64,000 nt of DNA from Acanthopleura granulata (GCA_016165875.1 JABBOT010000016.1:10850063-10914062); one strand, 5' to 3'. Counted from the stretch's first letter, positions 25,147-37,851 are shown. Numbers and translations are program-made. Notes: a model not told the origin generated them from the letters alone.

Positions 25147-25380
25147 GGTCATGTCTATTCTTCACTCAGATCGTCAGTCCGTTTCTCATAGTGCGATACA
25201 GTCGGTCATGTCTATTCTTCAGTCAGATCGTCAGTCCGTTTCTCATAGTGCGATATAGTCGGTCATGTCTATTCTTCAGTCAGATCGTCAGTCCGTTTCT
25301 CATAATGCGATACAGTCGGTCATGTCTATTCTTCAGTCAGATCGTCAGTCCGTTTCTCATAGTGCGATACAGTCACTCAT
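25147..25380. repeat. 57-bp minisatellite, four units
   Basis: GGTCATGTCTATTCTTCAGT starts at 25147, 25204, 25261 and 25318. The units also hold CAGATCGTCAGTCCGTTTCT. It shares the CAGTCAG/GTCAGTTT theme with the arrays to its left. Confidence 0.95.
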
Positions 25381-25864
25381 GCAATCCTGTCACCACTTAA
25401 TATCAAGTCACACACATTGTGTCAGTTTTTCATTGGCTTTTCTCCAGTCAATTACTCTGGTCAGACTGTCTGTTAATTTCTCTACCGCTCGTTTAATAAC
25501 CCTCGCAGTCATGTAAAATTTTCAGTCACATGGTCAGTGGGTTCAGGAAGTCATACAGTTCACCAGTTTCGTTGTAACTCATTCGCCCATATAATCCATC
25601 ATTTCGTCAGGCACAGCGTGAGCCAATTTCCCAGGTCTGCTACGAAGTCCCCTTGCAGTCGCCGTCGGTCAGTTTCAGGGGGACGCGCGGTTATGTATTT
25701 GTTACTCAGTTTGTCCAGCCTCATAATCAGTGGATGACTTAGTCACATAACATACCAGTGCCATTGTCACACAAACACATAGATTTGTCAGCCATGCAGT
25801 TAATGCATGTTGTAATCATTTTGTCAAGTTAGTCTATTTTCAGGGAGATCAATACTCTACAGCC

Positions 25865-28800
25865 ATGTTGCCCGGAGGGCTGGGTTGTTGGTCAATGGTT
25901 TTGTTGCTGATACCCATTGGCCAAGCTCGCTCCACGACGACCACCGACGAAAGGTGTTTCATGAATGTCAGGTAACACCATGAGTTATTTACGTGTTTGT
26001 AGACAATGTAAATATCCCCCAGTTTTTTTTCTAAGATAAAATGTTTTTAAACTGCATCTCATTCTGAGTATTTACTAGAACTGTAAAGCGGAAGCAACCT
26101 GCGGATGGTCGTAGGCTCTGCCCGGTTTCCTGCCACCACTATAATGACCGCCGTAGTATAAGTGAAATATTCTTGAGTACGGCGTGAAACACCAATCAAA
26201 TAAATAAATATTAAGGTAAAGAGTATTTCCTTTTATCGCCACCATATATGGTTGTAGTATTACCGATGTTGTGTTAAGCCGTAATCATTCCTTCCTTCAT
26301 CCCCAGTTGAACTATAGTGAGAAAATCAATTAAAATTACCTGTCCTTATTTTTGTTTCCATCCGAAATGAAAGTGCTGTCGAATATACATATTGATACGG
26401 GGTATCGGTTCGTGTGGCTACTTGATCCGAGCGCAGAGTTTGTAGAGGAAGCGTTTTGAGTGGAAGCGTCTTAGGGAAACCCTCACGATGGAGCCTATAT
26501 AGTCTTGTCAGACACAACTAGGTAACACAACGTGCAGAGTGGAAACTGTGCGCTGAGGTTGCCACTAACTATACCCGTAACCTTTATAAAACTATATAGT
26601 TTTATAGATAAACCTGTGGACAAAGTGACTACAACGACAAGGGGTTAAATAACAAGAAAGGAGTTCTTTAATATATACTCACTACTTATACTTACTATGT
26701 GCAGCTGTCCCTGGTTCAAAGTGGAGAGAGAGCGACCGCCAGCCAAAACAAGTCAATCCCAGTTGAATTTGGTGAAGTCCGAAAGTAGAGGGTATCTCCA
26801 AAGGAGAGAAGTTATAGTCTTAGATCGGGGGTATCAGGAAGCACAGTAACGTAGCGTTTGAGTGGCCAAAGACTTCTGCTTCTCTTTTTAATTGAAACTG
26901 GGGGATTCGCTTATATAGCAGTGAACAAGTAAATCTTTTGTTTCTAAATTACCGGTCGTAAATTTTGAAGCCTGCGTTATCTCACTTCATGTATCGTCTG
27001 GAGGTGCTCTCTTTCTTCCTTTGGGTAACATTAATGGGGACCAACGGCGAGAACCATTTTTGACACATGTGTGGGAATTTCAGCTTGGGCCATGACGTAG
27101 CGTTGTCCCATCTGGACAATCAGCCACGCCAAACGAACTTAAACCGGACCGTGAATTTAATCACCTTGTGTGGGCCTTAAACTTACGCGGTTCCTAACCC
27201 GGACACATGTAATCACGACATGTGCCTCGTAACAATATGAATCCACTGTGACTATGCCTTATCTATTCTAGTTTTCTCCGCCCTAAGTTGAACATTTACG
27301 CCACGTCGGCAGTATTTCAGTCATGTTTGGCGACGCATGACGAATTCCAGTTTAACTGCGCACACACAGCAACTGACGTTTGAACCGATTCAATTTCAAG
27401 AAAATCAGATCTCGAGGCGACTGCGCCAAGACAACGGCAGTGGGTCAGATCCCAATGGCGTTGCGCAGCCAAAACTAAGGATGTGATTTTAATGAGATTG
27501 GAATCCACTCTACCTGACTTTGTATATGTAAGGTGTGCACTGTTAATTTCCTGCCGTAAAAATAATAGCTCCCCTATTTTTTGGACAGGATATCTTCCAA
27601 ATAAGTAATCTATGTGAAATATCAAAGTCACATTTAGAACATTTCGAACAATTGCTTACGAGGGTTATCGTTTACTCTGATCCACTAAATGTATATACAG
27701 AATTCTAATCACCCCGGTTGGATGGCCGAGTAGTTAAATTTTCTCGCACAGCCTCGTGATTCAAGAGCCTCACAAATGTTGATGCCAACAGGGTTTCAAG
27801 TTCAGCTCAAGTTCACTTCCATGCAGTTGAGCCTGGGAAGGTCTGCCAGCAACCTGTGGATTGTCTTCTGTGTCCCCCGGGCTCTGCTCGGTTTTCTCCC
27901 GCCATAATGCTGGCCGCCAATGTATCAGTTAAGTATTCTTGAATAGGTGAAATGGAGAGCAGAAGAGCTGATGTATATCATTAAAGTCTGCCTCGGAAAG
28001 CCGCTCATAGGTTTGAGCACATATGTCACACATAGTTTTATGTTTTTCCTTTTTGTCAGTATGCAGGTTATCAGAACGCGAACCGTATCGATGAAAGAAA
28101 TACAGGGGTGGTGGTTGTGGAGAAGGACAAGAACAGTATACAAGTATATATTGAGTTTTGCTTACCTAGTTCAAAAAAGTATCTTAATCACGAAAAACGA
28201 TACAGAAACAGGGAGACTATAGTCTTGCGGGCTGCACTTCTGCTTATAATGTGTACATGAAGAAGTGAATCGGACATTACATTCCCGCTTTAGGGATAGG
28301 CACAATCGGCGTGACGTCATTAATAGACCGCAAACATTAACAATGTGGCCCGTGAAGTCCATCTTACGATCAAAACACTTGGCTGCATTTAGTTCAGTGA
28401 AACAAAAACTCAAAGAAATAAACAGTTGAAGGCATTTTTCAAATACAGTTTTTAACAGTATTTCTTCTTCTGATGACTTAATTTTTTTATGCGTCGTTAA
28501 TTTCACCGAATGGGTTGTTGCCAAACGCATTATACCTAGTATATTAATGTAATGTTACATAAGCATTCATTATGCACCACTTCATCATGTGTTTCTGTTA
28601 CACAGATCCAAGTCATTCATGGTTACAGAAATGAAGGTGGTTCCACGACCATGTAATGCAACCACTCTCACAATGTTCACGGATCCAACCACTCAAGTTC
28701 CCTCAACAGGTATGGTGTTTTGTAGTTCAGAGCTCCGGTGGTTGGTTTATCAGTGTTAAGTCACTACTATTTCAGTTTTAAAAGTAGCCGAATTACAAAG

Positions 28801-30736
28801 GATCGCGTCTGTATTGTGATTTCCAGGGAGCCATTTTCCACTGAAGATAAAATTCAGAACTGCATTGTTATATAAGGTGTTGGGCGCCACACGTCCAAAT
28901 TTTGATAGGTTTAGTTCTTTTGTAACATAACTGTCCATGTGTTCACATTTGTAACTCCCTTGTTTCCTGCAAAATGGGATTGTCAGTGACGTCATTTTAT
29001 AGCGATTATTTATGGTGAAAAGTACTTCAAGACTGCGTATATTGTTTGGAGTTTAAGTTTAAACCCCTCTGCAGCTTTAAATCAGAGAGCCTCAGCTGCC
29101 CTCACCCCATGTCTCGATAATTATTTTTTTGTAGAGGTCAACGATTTAGGCTTGTCCAATGGTTCGGGTCAACAAGATGACCAACCGTCATCCGGGCAAA
29201 TCGCTGGATTCGTCATAGGGGTCATCGCCATAGTAACCGTTGTTGTTGTAATCATCGTTGTTGTTGTGTTCATCCGACGAAAAAGGAAAAGAAAACAAAG
29301 GTAATTATCTTGACTTGTTGTTATTTTCAAAGAATTTCAGAAAGCCCTAATTGTGTTTACAGATCTGCTTGTTTTTGCCTTAACTTTCCATTTGAGTTTT
29401 ATTTTTTATATTTTATTTTTGAGACTAATATAAGTTGGGTTATATTAGGTTATATAACGCACATTTACATTTAATTAGAAGCATTAGGAATTTAAAATCT
29501 ACTAGGTTGATGAGTAACCGATTTTAAAATGTTAGATATCTGGGGGACGAGTGCAGAAGAGGTGACTTTTTATCCAGCATGGTTGCAATATTTACGGAAA
29601 AAAACATTTGCTCTTGAAGAAGGAAAAGTCCATGGATGTGGACTTCGGGCTGGGATTAATCCTCTTCAATCGAATAATGAATAGAATAAAATAATTAGCA
29701 ATGCTGATGCGGAGATAAAATGTCTGCTTTTATTCCTGCAGTCAAAAGGCAAACATGCCAGCAGTTTCGTCGTCCGGTGAGTATAAAAGATTACAAGTAA
29801 ATAAAATGAAAAAAAAAAAACAAAAAAAAGAACAGAACCATGTTTGGTCGGACTTTGGGAGTGCCCACTCTGTAACCAGCGTTACTTTCACAAAACTTAT
29901 TTAAGTCAATTTTTCGTCTTCCGTACCTCGTACAGCGCGTCGTTTTATAACACTTTCCCTTGAACGTGGCCATTTACGTGCAAAGTTACGAGAACTTTGA
30001 TTTAAGAAGTTGTGTGGAGGCAATATGTGTCAAGGGCGGAGGGGCGGCGTAAATCGAACTTGTCTAAAAGAACTTCTGTCCTATCAGTATGTTCGTTCCC
30101 ACAGTAATAGTACTTCATGACAGGGTATTTACTTCAAGGAATACAACTAAGGCGTTGGACAAACTGTAGAGGGGAAAAGGACATAATCTTACAAAAAAAT
30201 ATGCTAAGATTATTTAACATTAGTCATCATGGGAGTATAAATAAGCCTACTTCATTTACATTGATGAATAGTAATGATGTCTAGTTCTGTTCAAAAAGGA
30301 CATTGAGACACTTTGACAGTTGGGGTCTATCACATTCAGGTCAGGAAAACATATTCAACATTATTTTTCTGTTCCAGGGAATTCTGCTGGAGCGACTGTT
30401 TACTATGCGGCACCGGAAATGATCAGAGACCGGAAACGAAGGCAGAAAGTGACCTATCAAGATGGAGCAGACTTGTCATCCAATCAAATTGAGTCTGGTG
30501 GTGACGAGACTGGTAGTGGCCAAGCCACGTATTCTTACAATCACTTACGGGAAGCTGTTGATTTATATCGCGGTGGAGATTTGGCAACAAATACATACGA
30601 CCATTTGCAAGGTAACCATGAGACGCAGCTTGAAGACGAGGACGAAACCAATCCTTATTACAACGTGGAAGCTACAGGCACTTCCGCCAAAGCATGCCCG
30701 GGTCTGAACACGGAGTATGATAACGTTAAACATTAA
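25865..30736 (+). CDS. compact type I membrane receptor with tyrosine-rich tail (six exons)
   Basis: Exons 25865-25971, 28060-28143, 28606-28709, 29135-29300, 29742-29776 and 30378-30736 join in phase (855 nt, 284 residues). Residues 1-21 form a signal peptide (MVLLLIPIGQA core). The ectodomain is ~100 residues with only two cysteines (C31, C80), a Trp/Arg-rich WWLWRRTRTVY block at 53-63 and N-glycosylation sequons at N34, N81 and N107. Residues 121-145 are one TM helix (a Val/Ile run), followed by RRKRKRK. The ~135-residue tail holds about ten tyrosines: YNHL (219), YDHL (239), NPYYNV (257-262) and YDNV (279-282). These suit SH2/PTB-type binding; the two YxN sites fit Grb2 (known preference). 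The aromatic/Arg block recalls an EMI module, but weakly. Most likely a phagocytic or immune-type receptor (inference). Exon 2 is the least certain. A TTTTCAG at 25842-25848 may mark an upstream non-coding exon. Confidence 0.75.
26096..26211 (+). repeat. SINE, 5'-truncated, in receptor intron 1
   Basis: It runs from CAACCTGCGGATGGTCGTAG to the tail AACACCAATCAAATAAATAA. Confidence 0.9.
26555..27234 (-). mobile_element. candidate solo LTR in receptor intron 1
   Basis: On the minus strand the segment starts TGTTACGAGGCACATG (27234 downwards). It has a TATATAA box at 26911-26917 in TGCTATATAAGC context, a transcript-start-like CT/purine-rich stretch, and reads toward GGTTACGGGTATAGTTAG and then TGGCAACCTCAGCG, which could be a primer-binding site. 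A 22-bp perfect palindrome lies inside. No gag or pol ORF is near. The left end and target duplication were not resolved, so the class is a guess. Confidence 0.35.
26585..26606. repeat. 22-bp perfect palindrome
   Basis: TATAAAACTAT followed directly by its reverse complement ATAGTTTTATA, inside the candidate LTR. Confidence 0.9.
27712..27952 (+). repeat. diverged SINE with tRNA-Ser/Leu-like head
   Basis: The head reads GGTTGGATGGCCGAGTAGTT rather than GGCTCAGTCGGTTAG. The body GGTCTGCCAGCAACCTGTGG and CCATAATGCTGGCCGCCAAT and part of the tail belong to the common family. It ends ~110 bp before the receptor's second exon. Confidence 0.7.
28240..28465. mobile_element. half copy of the 11759 foldback family
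   Basis: GATCAAAACACTTGGCTGCA, GTTCAGTGAAACAAAAACTC and GTCATTAATAGACCGC correspond to the right arm of the 11759-12244 element. It is intronic in the receptor gene. Confidence 0.5.
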
Positions 30737-33700
30737 AGACAGTCTCGGGACAGAGTAACACTAATGGCGTCCCTCAGCTAGAGTCCAAGGGCGATTGCTT
30801 TATTCTAATTATAACAGTTGCTGTTGAGAGCGCAATAGGGGTGGGGACGGGTTGCAAGACAGACATAGGTTGTTCATCAGATGCGCTGATGTCTTCACAA
30901 GAAATGAGTGATTGATCTGCCGCGTTGTATCTTGGTTGTTGGATTAGTGGTCATTTGCATGCAGCCATCTGCGGCGATTTTCTAACTTAATGACGAGGTG
31001 TTATTCGCCATTATGTGACATTTTCCTCATTGTTTCACACATGTATACTGCTGATATGGCCTAAAATTTCACCCCAAAATGCGCATTTTTAGAGGCAGAC
31101 AAAATGCCTTAAAATACCACATTTGGGGTGGAAACCTACATATTTTCCGTACGCTATCGTCATATCTTCCAAACATACTAAAAAAAAACACTTTTCTACA
31201 GTCAATAGAACTCTCAGAATGAGGGATTATGTGCAGCTTGGTCATTGACAAAATTTTTGGTCATTTAAGGTATGCCATATCTGGCAAACCTGACCCACTC
31301 AGTCTAGCTTCGGATTTACGGCGAGAATGAACGTATCTAGGCTTGTGTGTATCGAGCGGCCATCTTCCCTCTAAAAGTGGGCTCGGTTTAATTGTCCAAC
31401 CTAAATAAAATATTTGCATTAGGAATGAGAAAACATGGCCAAATCACACAAACACTGTTAATTTTGAGCTTATTAATTTTTACATTTTGACAAATAATTT
31501 GTGACGTAAGGTCGTTTTTATTCAAGATGGCTGCCCTCATAGAGCCAACATTCTTAGATGCCTTGTTGTACGCCAAACGAGTGACAAACATTGGTCCCTA
31601 AAAAAAGCAGGTGGAAAAAAAACAGTTTGCATTGCATATCAAGGTGGAACACGATTAATGTTCTGCGAACATGATACGGGAAAAGTGTGACATTTCAGCT
31701 CTTACGCCGAGATCAACGCCGATAGTATTATGCTTTGCGGTCTCATAACTTTTTAAATCTACGCGCTGTCTGGCTGGTTTCCAACATACGAAAATATGAC
31801 GTAGCAAAATAGCGACACAATACATTAGAGGTCAAAGTCTCTACGTATCAATATATTTGCGTCTAAGTTTATATTGCCATATCTGGTAGTCAAATTACTA
31901 ACATTGTAAAGGCGTACGAGGATACAGTGGAGCCATACCTACAAGAAATCTACGTACAAAACTGTCATGACGTATTGGTCGATCAGGCAGACTCCATGGC
32001 CAAACAGTCTTGCCACGATTTCTTATTATGGACTTAAATTTGAGCAAGAAAACAATTTTTTTTTCGTAAAAATAAGGTGAAGGCACTCAGTTCTGACCTT
32101 CTAGTCTGACTACATGTACAGACAAAACAAAAATTCTGAATTTTTCATCTCTTACTCAAACTGAGAAATTGGGATCATACTTAAACGAACAGTCCGCATC
32201 ACTAAAGAGGTTGCACGTTCTATTCCAACACGTGTGGGTGCCTTGATGAAGTAAGAAGATTTGTCTAAAGTACATTGTATACACCTACATGAAGAGGAGC
32301 TGTGGTTTCCACTGGTTTCTGTTCCGTTTCCTGCAGTCTTTTTTCACGATCCTCCAGTTTCTTGTGGCCTATATGCTCGGTTTCCTCTGTTCTGTGTCCT
32401 GTCTTCCCCATACACCTTTAAGGGACATCGCCATGATGTTCGCAAGTTGACCTTACATTTCCCTCAAAAACAAGAGTATATATATATATATAAATCATAA
32501 ACGCCAGTAGTATGCCGCACATTCTTTGAGGATCCCGCGCCCTTGCTTTGGGTACTATGCAAATTACTTGCCCTTAACGGTAGAAGGGTTCGTGGTAACT
32601 AAGAGCTGGCAGACCTTAGGCCTTTCTGGGCCAAACTAATCATTATATACACTCCAGTGACATTTTTAATAATAAGGCACAAAACGTTGAGAAATGGTGT
32701 ACTATGTTTTCAGGAGATATTTTACAACAGAGAACTGAAATCCACATTTCAAGGTGTGTACAAGAAATGCTGATATTTGTTTCTTTGCATGTGGTTTATA
32801 TTTTAGTCGCTGTCATTATTACTTCAATCACGTAACGAACGCTATGGCATGCGCGCGGATTGTCATATCATTGGTGTAACTTTTACTGGAGCTTGAAATC
32901 TGCTCCCTTGCGAGATTTTGACATGTGTTGCATAATGGCTTGATAGGCCTACATATTGTTGACTTTGAGTGCATGGCAAAAACGTCAGAATGAAAATACG
33001 CATGTGTGAGTGAACACGAACCTTGTGCATTTCCTCAGGGAACAAGGGTCAAAATGATGTGAAATGAAATCATGTTCACCCGTTGGTTCTCTCTTGTCTT
33101 AATTGATTGGGCAGGAATTAGTTGTCCGAAAGCCTATTCTAAGTCTTTGGTTCAATATGAACAGCGGTCTCCATGTATGTCGCGCTGGTTTTGCTTTTGA
33201 TATAGAAAGTCATCTCGCTCACTCGTTAAATACACATTTAAGCAGCAACGCCATGCTTATACATGGACTCTTTATTTATATAGCTCTTTAGTATATTCCG
33301 ATTATGGCAGCTTATACCTGCCATATTAATTTGATAAGCGATGTATACAGAGCTTCAAAAATGACTGACTCGTGCAAATTTCTGTACGTTCATGCATATT
33401 ATTTTATGTCTCCTTGTATATAGAGAACTCACATTTTCAATGTACCGAATCAAATAAACAGGACACGCTACATATGAGTTTTTGCTGACAATCTAATTTA
33501 GTTTGGTTTTAACTAAGACTATATATGGATTTAACCACGGAGCTACATACTGCCAGCTAAAGATTATATACATGTACATGCTTTTATGAGAAAGTGTATG
33601 GTATAACTTTAACCAGGACAGAGAAATCCAGGTTTGACATGTTTATATATGTACAAACTGTGATACTTCAATACCTTTCTTGCTTGACTTCTCCGCCATA

Positions 33701-36017
33701 TTAGACAATGTTCATACAGTTGTTAATGGGTTTAAATACACCATATAAGTTTTATACCATCTTATAAATGTCACGTCTCTAAATTGGATACGAAATGGAT
33801 ATAAAATTGTTGAAGATTGTATGTATGGATGATGCTAGAGATCGGCCAGTCGAGGTCAGGTCTGCTTATTTACAGGCTCAGCTGAAAGGTGGATTTGTTG
33901 CAATTGTTCACTCTGGAAACTTAGCCCAGGAAATCTTATCTATACTGTGAGCCAATCGGTGTCCATATTCTCTTTACGGTTTTCCAATCCTGTTGAATGT
34001 TCCTTCAAAAGGGCACACCACAATTAAGGAGTAGTTCTTGTAGAGTAAAGTTCTATTTTTATACTCTTGTATTTTTTGTGCTGCAAAAATTATTTGCGAT
34101 TGACTGTTAAACTGTTTACATTTATTTTTAACATTTATTGAGTGTGAATATGTTTATATTTAATCAATGTGTTTTGAACACATTTATCTGGCTTTACACT
34201 TTTCGTAAGAGGAATGTATAAATGTACTTACCCGCCCAGTTTATATTGGAATATAGGTACACGGGAGGAAACTGGGGGGGGGGGGAGGGGCGTACTGGGG
34301 CCTATTGTCCGATGTCTTTGGCGGCCCAGTGATGCAGAACTAGCTATAAATGTCGGGCTTGGGTCCAAGAAGACACTGCATGTCGTGATATGACTGAAAT
34401 ACTGATGAAAGTGAAATCAATCAAACCAACAAGTCAACAAGCAAATTAATTTGCGTTAGCTGGGCCTTGGGGCTGAGTCGCCAATTTTAGATATTAATGA
34501 TACTATAACATACTACATACATATACGTAAGCATTTTGCCATGTGAAGGCCTTGTCAAAAAATTCAACTGATATAGTGAAAGAGAGAAATTTAAAAAAAA
34601 GTAAGAGCTGTTTTTCAATGTGCTATTTTTTCGCCAATTTTCAACATTTTCAAATTTTTTGCACACGTCTATTTACTATTCAAGCCAAAAACCAGTCCAA
34701 CTGATTTTAATATTCATCTTAGATTGTTCTGAGCGATCATTTAAAGTTAAAACTTTCCAAAATTTCAAGTGTTGGAAACTTTGATATTCTTTTGCTAACA
34801 TTTTATGACTAGACAAGATATCAAGAATAAATGGGACCTTCTTTAGCTTAGGAACTTTGCTACCTTTATGCAAAATTTGGAAACTTAATGGTGAAATATA
34901 GGAGAGAAATAAAAGTATTTCTCAACAGAAAAGCAGAAAGTGACCAAAATATCCCGAGAATCATCATATGTGATAAAACTTCTCATTAATTCAGATGCAA
35001 ATTATTTTTGGCCATCCACCAGCGGCTGCGAATGTATCAACCTATATTTATGTAAAATTAAAATTTTATAATAATATATAAAAGCGTAAATTAGCGTTCT
35101 ATCATGACAGTTCTGAGTAAATCCCATCCCCTGATGGCACTCCGGTGGGGTGATTATGAGGCTGTTGTTTTTGTTAGCATGTGTGAAAGGTCCAAAATGC
35201 CTGCTTGGGCAGAGGTTTGCACAAGCAGTGGTGGGCTGTGTATAGGCAGGTGTTGGGAGGGGACCATACGTATCTACCACATGCAGACATATCTATTCAC
35301 AGCAGGTAATCCCCCCTCTCTGAGTTAATCGCCCTAATCAGGTTTAAAACTATAAGAAAACACCACTGCCTTAATGCAAGACATGTTATGCTTTTCTGTC
35401 AATTTTAAGGAATTTGCAATTCGATCAAAGATAAGAAAATGGAGAAACAAACTGTGACATGAAAAGTTTATGTCCAAAATTTCCGCACTAAAGGGCCCCG
35501 GAATTTTGTCACGAAAACCACTTGGTTATGGTTATAGCGGTTTACCATTGGTCCTCGTTTTGGTTCCTCCACCAATGAGGTTGACCTCTTTATTTCAATC
35601 AATCCATTCATCAATCAGGTAATCAGTTGAAGATTCGCTGAAGAAACGGGCCAAAGTATATTTTTTGACAAAATGGCGTCTATAACTTAAAAATGATGTT
35701 ACCGTGATGTAAATTTACAAAAACAAACAATTTTCGCAAAATGTGCTTTTAAGAGTTTGTGAAAGCTATAATGGGTGTCGATCTCGTGGCAACGTGCACG
35801 TATGGCACACATAGCTGTAAAGAATTAAGGTGCCCTATGTTATACAAACTATCGGTCAGATGTTGCATGAAGCCGATGCCTCTGCATGGTTGCTTGGGAT
35901 TCGAACACTTGTCTTTGGTAACGCGGGAAATCTTAGCTCCAGACTACTGTATTGAACGGACTAAAAACAGCCATTCTACAAATTACAGTTCTCGAACGAT
36001 ATAAACTATGGCTATAT
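30737..36017. other. gene-poor interval after the receptor gene
   Basis: No splice-consistent coding was seen on either strand. The first part is presumably the receptor 3' UTR; an AATAAA lies at 31404-31409, and no earlier clear one was noted. 31035-31270 is a reverse copy of the CTGAGAGTCCTG repeat family (CACCCCAAAATGCGCATTTT, ACTCTCAGAATGAGGGATT). A G run is at ~34276-34290. The rest is AT-rich with no named element. Confidence 0.5.
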
Positions 36018-36195
36018 TTACCTATTTATTTATTTGATTGGTGATTTTCGCCGTATGTACTCAAGAGCATTTCACGTATACGACGGCGGCCAGCACAGTG
36101 GTGGGAAAAAACCGGGCAGAGCCCGGGAGAAACCCACGACTATCCGCTGGATGCTGGCAGATCTTCCCAAGTAGGCCTACAAACAGAGAGGAAGC
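36018..36195 (-). repeat. SINE lacking its head
   Basis: TTTATTTATTTGATTGGTG tail, body CGACGGCGGCCAGCACAGTG to AGAGAGGAAGC. The tRNA-like head is missing. Confidence 0.85.
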
Positions 36196-36898
36196 ACAAT
36201 GTGGCTGCATCCGTAAGGGTACAAGTAGAACACTGCTCGCCATGTAGCCTATAACTTAAATTTTCATGCCGTGATGAAACCGTGTTAAGCTTTCTTTAAT
36301 TTGCTCGTATAATCTTGAAAACTAATCACAGGAAGAAGTATGAAATTCGTACGTAGGTTACATTTTGGTGGGCCTTTTGGCATGTACGTGAGATTTTCGA
36401 AAACCAGCTCGATCTATTTATCAACTTGGACTATTTATCAAGATATAGGTTTGTGAATTCCCTGAATATCTTTTTTTGCTCTTATCTTGAATTAGTGCTA
36501 GCGTGATACTGTTGTCGGTGTAAGGTGCACATTTTTCGTCTAACTAACATTTAAACATCCCGTGTCTAACTCTGAACTCTGTCAGTGGTGGACATACGAC
36601 AGCCTTTCCCTCCTCTATTCTAATGGACTCGCCCACCTTTAAGTCACCCTCTCTTACACGTACCAAAAGCTATTTTTGGCTACACGCCAAGTGTTACACT
36701 GCGCAGAACGTGTAAACTGTTGTTCTTTCCTGGAATTTAAGAGACCAGCTGGTGTAATTATTGCGATTTTCTGTTTCTTTCCGGACCTACAGTAACGGAC
36801 GACATTGTCATGTTTACTAGTGTAGCAGAAATATTCGCCACAGTAGCACTGCACGCAAATTTTGATATGTATAATATTTTTGCCACGTTTTCCTCGAG

Positions 36899-36980
36899 GT
36901 CGTGGTGGCCGAGTGGTTAAGGCGTTTGACTCGAAATCAAATGGGCTATGCCCGCACAGGTTCGAATCCTGTCCACGACG
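36899..36980 (+). tRNA. tRNA-Ser(CGA)
   Basis: All parts of a type II tRNA fold by eye. The acceptor stem is GTCGTGG / CCACGAC with discriminator G. The D arm is GCC-GAGTGGTTAA-GGC. The anticodon stem is TTTGA / TCAAA around loop CTCGAAA (anticodon CGA, reading UCG). A long variable arm GGGC-TAT-GCCC is present, and the T arm is ACAGG-TTCGAAT-CCTGT. A-box and B-box promoter elements are intact and a T run follows (TTTTTTT from 36986), as expected of RNA polymerase III termination. There is no intron, no encoded CCA and no SINE body, so this is a real tRNA gene. Confidence 0.95.
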
Positions 36981-36983
36981 TAA

Positions 36984-36992
36984 CATTTTTTT
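36984..36992 (+). terminator. Pol III T-run terminator of tRNA-Ser
   Basis: A run of T (ATTTTTTTT) begins a few bases after the tRNA 3' end, the normal stop signal for RNA polymerase III. Confidence 0.75.
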
Positions 36993-37851
36993 TGTCGTGT
37001 TGTAAAATAATCTTCGTATTTGACATGGGTCAGGCAAAGAGGAGGGCAGATAAGTCCACAGAAAAAGCCACCTAACTTGAGAGGGGTGTAACACTTGGCA
37101 CATTCCAGCTCAGCCAATGTGAGTTCTAGCATTTTAAGTATTCGTTTAGCATACCTGGAAACTGTCACGATTTTGATGAGAGTCTCGCGGTTTTTAAGCT
37201 GAAATCACATTCTTGCGGTCAATGTATCAAATCTCACTTTTCTATTTGTTTTTTTTTTCTCTCTTTTTTTGCCAAAAATTGTTTCATTAATGTCATTTTA
37301 TCATGTTTTGATATGGAATAATGATGAAATATATCTACACTTTCCAGCAGAAGCTTCAAAAATACTCTTTGAAATGCACCAAACCATTTTCTCCTGGGGG
37401 GCATTGCACCTTAGATCCCTAATCAGAACTTCACCCTGGATCTGACCAGGGCGTGCAGTCCATGGGACTGTTAGAGTTACGATTAGGGTTTTGGTCCTCT
37501 CTGGGTTCACAGCTCAGGTATAGGGATGAAAAATGATATTTGGGACAAATTGGGACAAGAATGAACAAATTTCCATACAGTATTCAATTTGACAAGAGTA
37601 TTGCATAAAGAAACATTTCCTTACACACACAAAAGGAAAAAAATAGAAGAGAATTTTTGTGACCCTTAAAATAGTGGAAATAGGTATCACCTCTGCTTGA
37701 GTAAGAAATGTAAAATGATGAGGTTGTAAACATTTCCTTCTAGCTTGCCTACCTCATAACATGCAGAACATTTGTCACAAAGGACATCTTCACATGCTTC
37801 AATCGTATCATTCTATTTGAATTCCTTCCGTGAAATGTTGGTTTATTTGTC

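Noticed and set aside
23703..25516. Several ORFs of 66-115 codons over the CAGTCAGT arrays
   Set aside because: They simply follow minisatellites with periods of 33, 30 and 57 bp that lack stops. No signal, splice sites or non-repetitive coding sequence flank them.
27947..28222. Receptor exon 2 read as a long 91-codon ORF, or in the alternative frame starting YAGYQNANRIDERN
   Set aside because: The alternative frame does not match the phases of the exons on either side. Only the frame with donor at 28144 joins both neighbours.
28171..28530. 119-codon minus-strand ORF
   Set aside because: It spans the half foldback element and the receptor intron; no homologous motif and no splice context.
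36654..37168. Minus-strand ORFs of 149 and 83 codons
   Set aside because: They read antisense through the tRNA-Ser gene and flanking AT-rich sequence. The composition is unlike a protein and no family is recognised.
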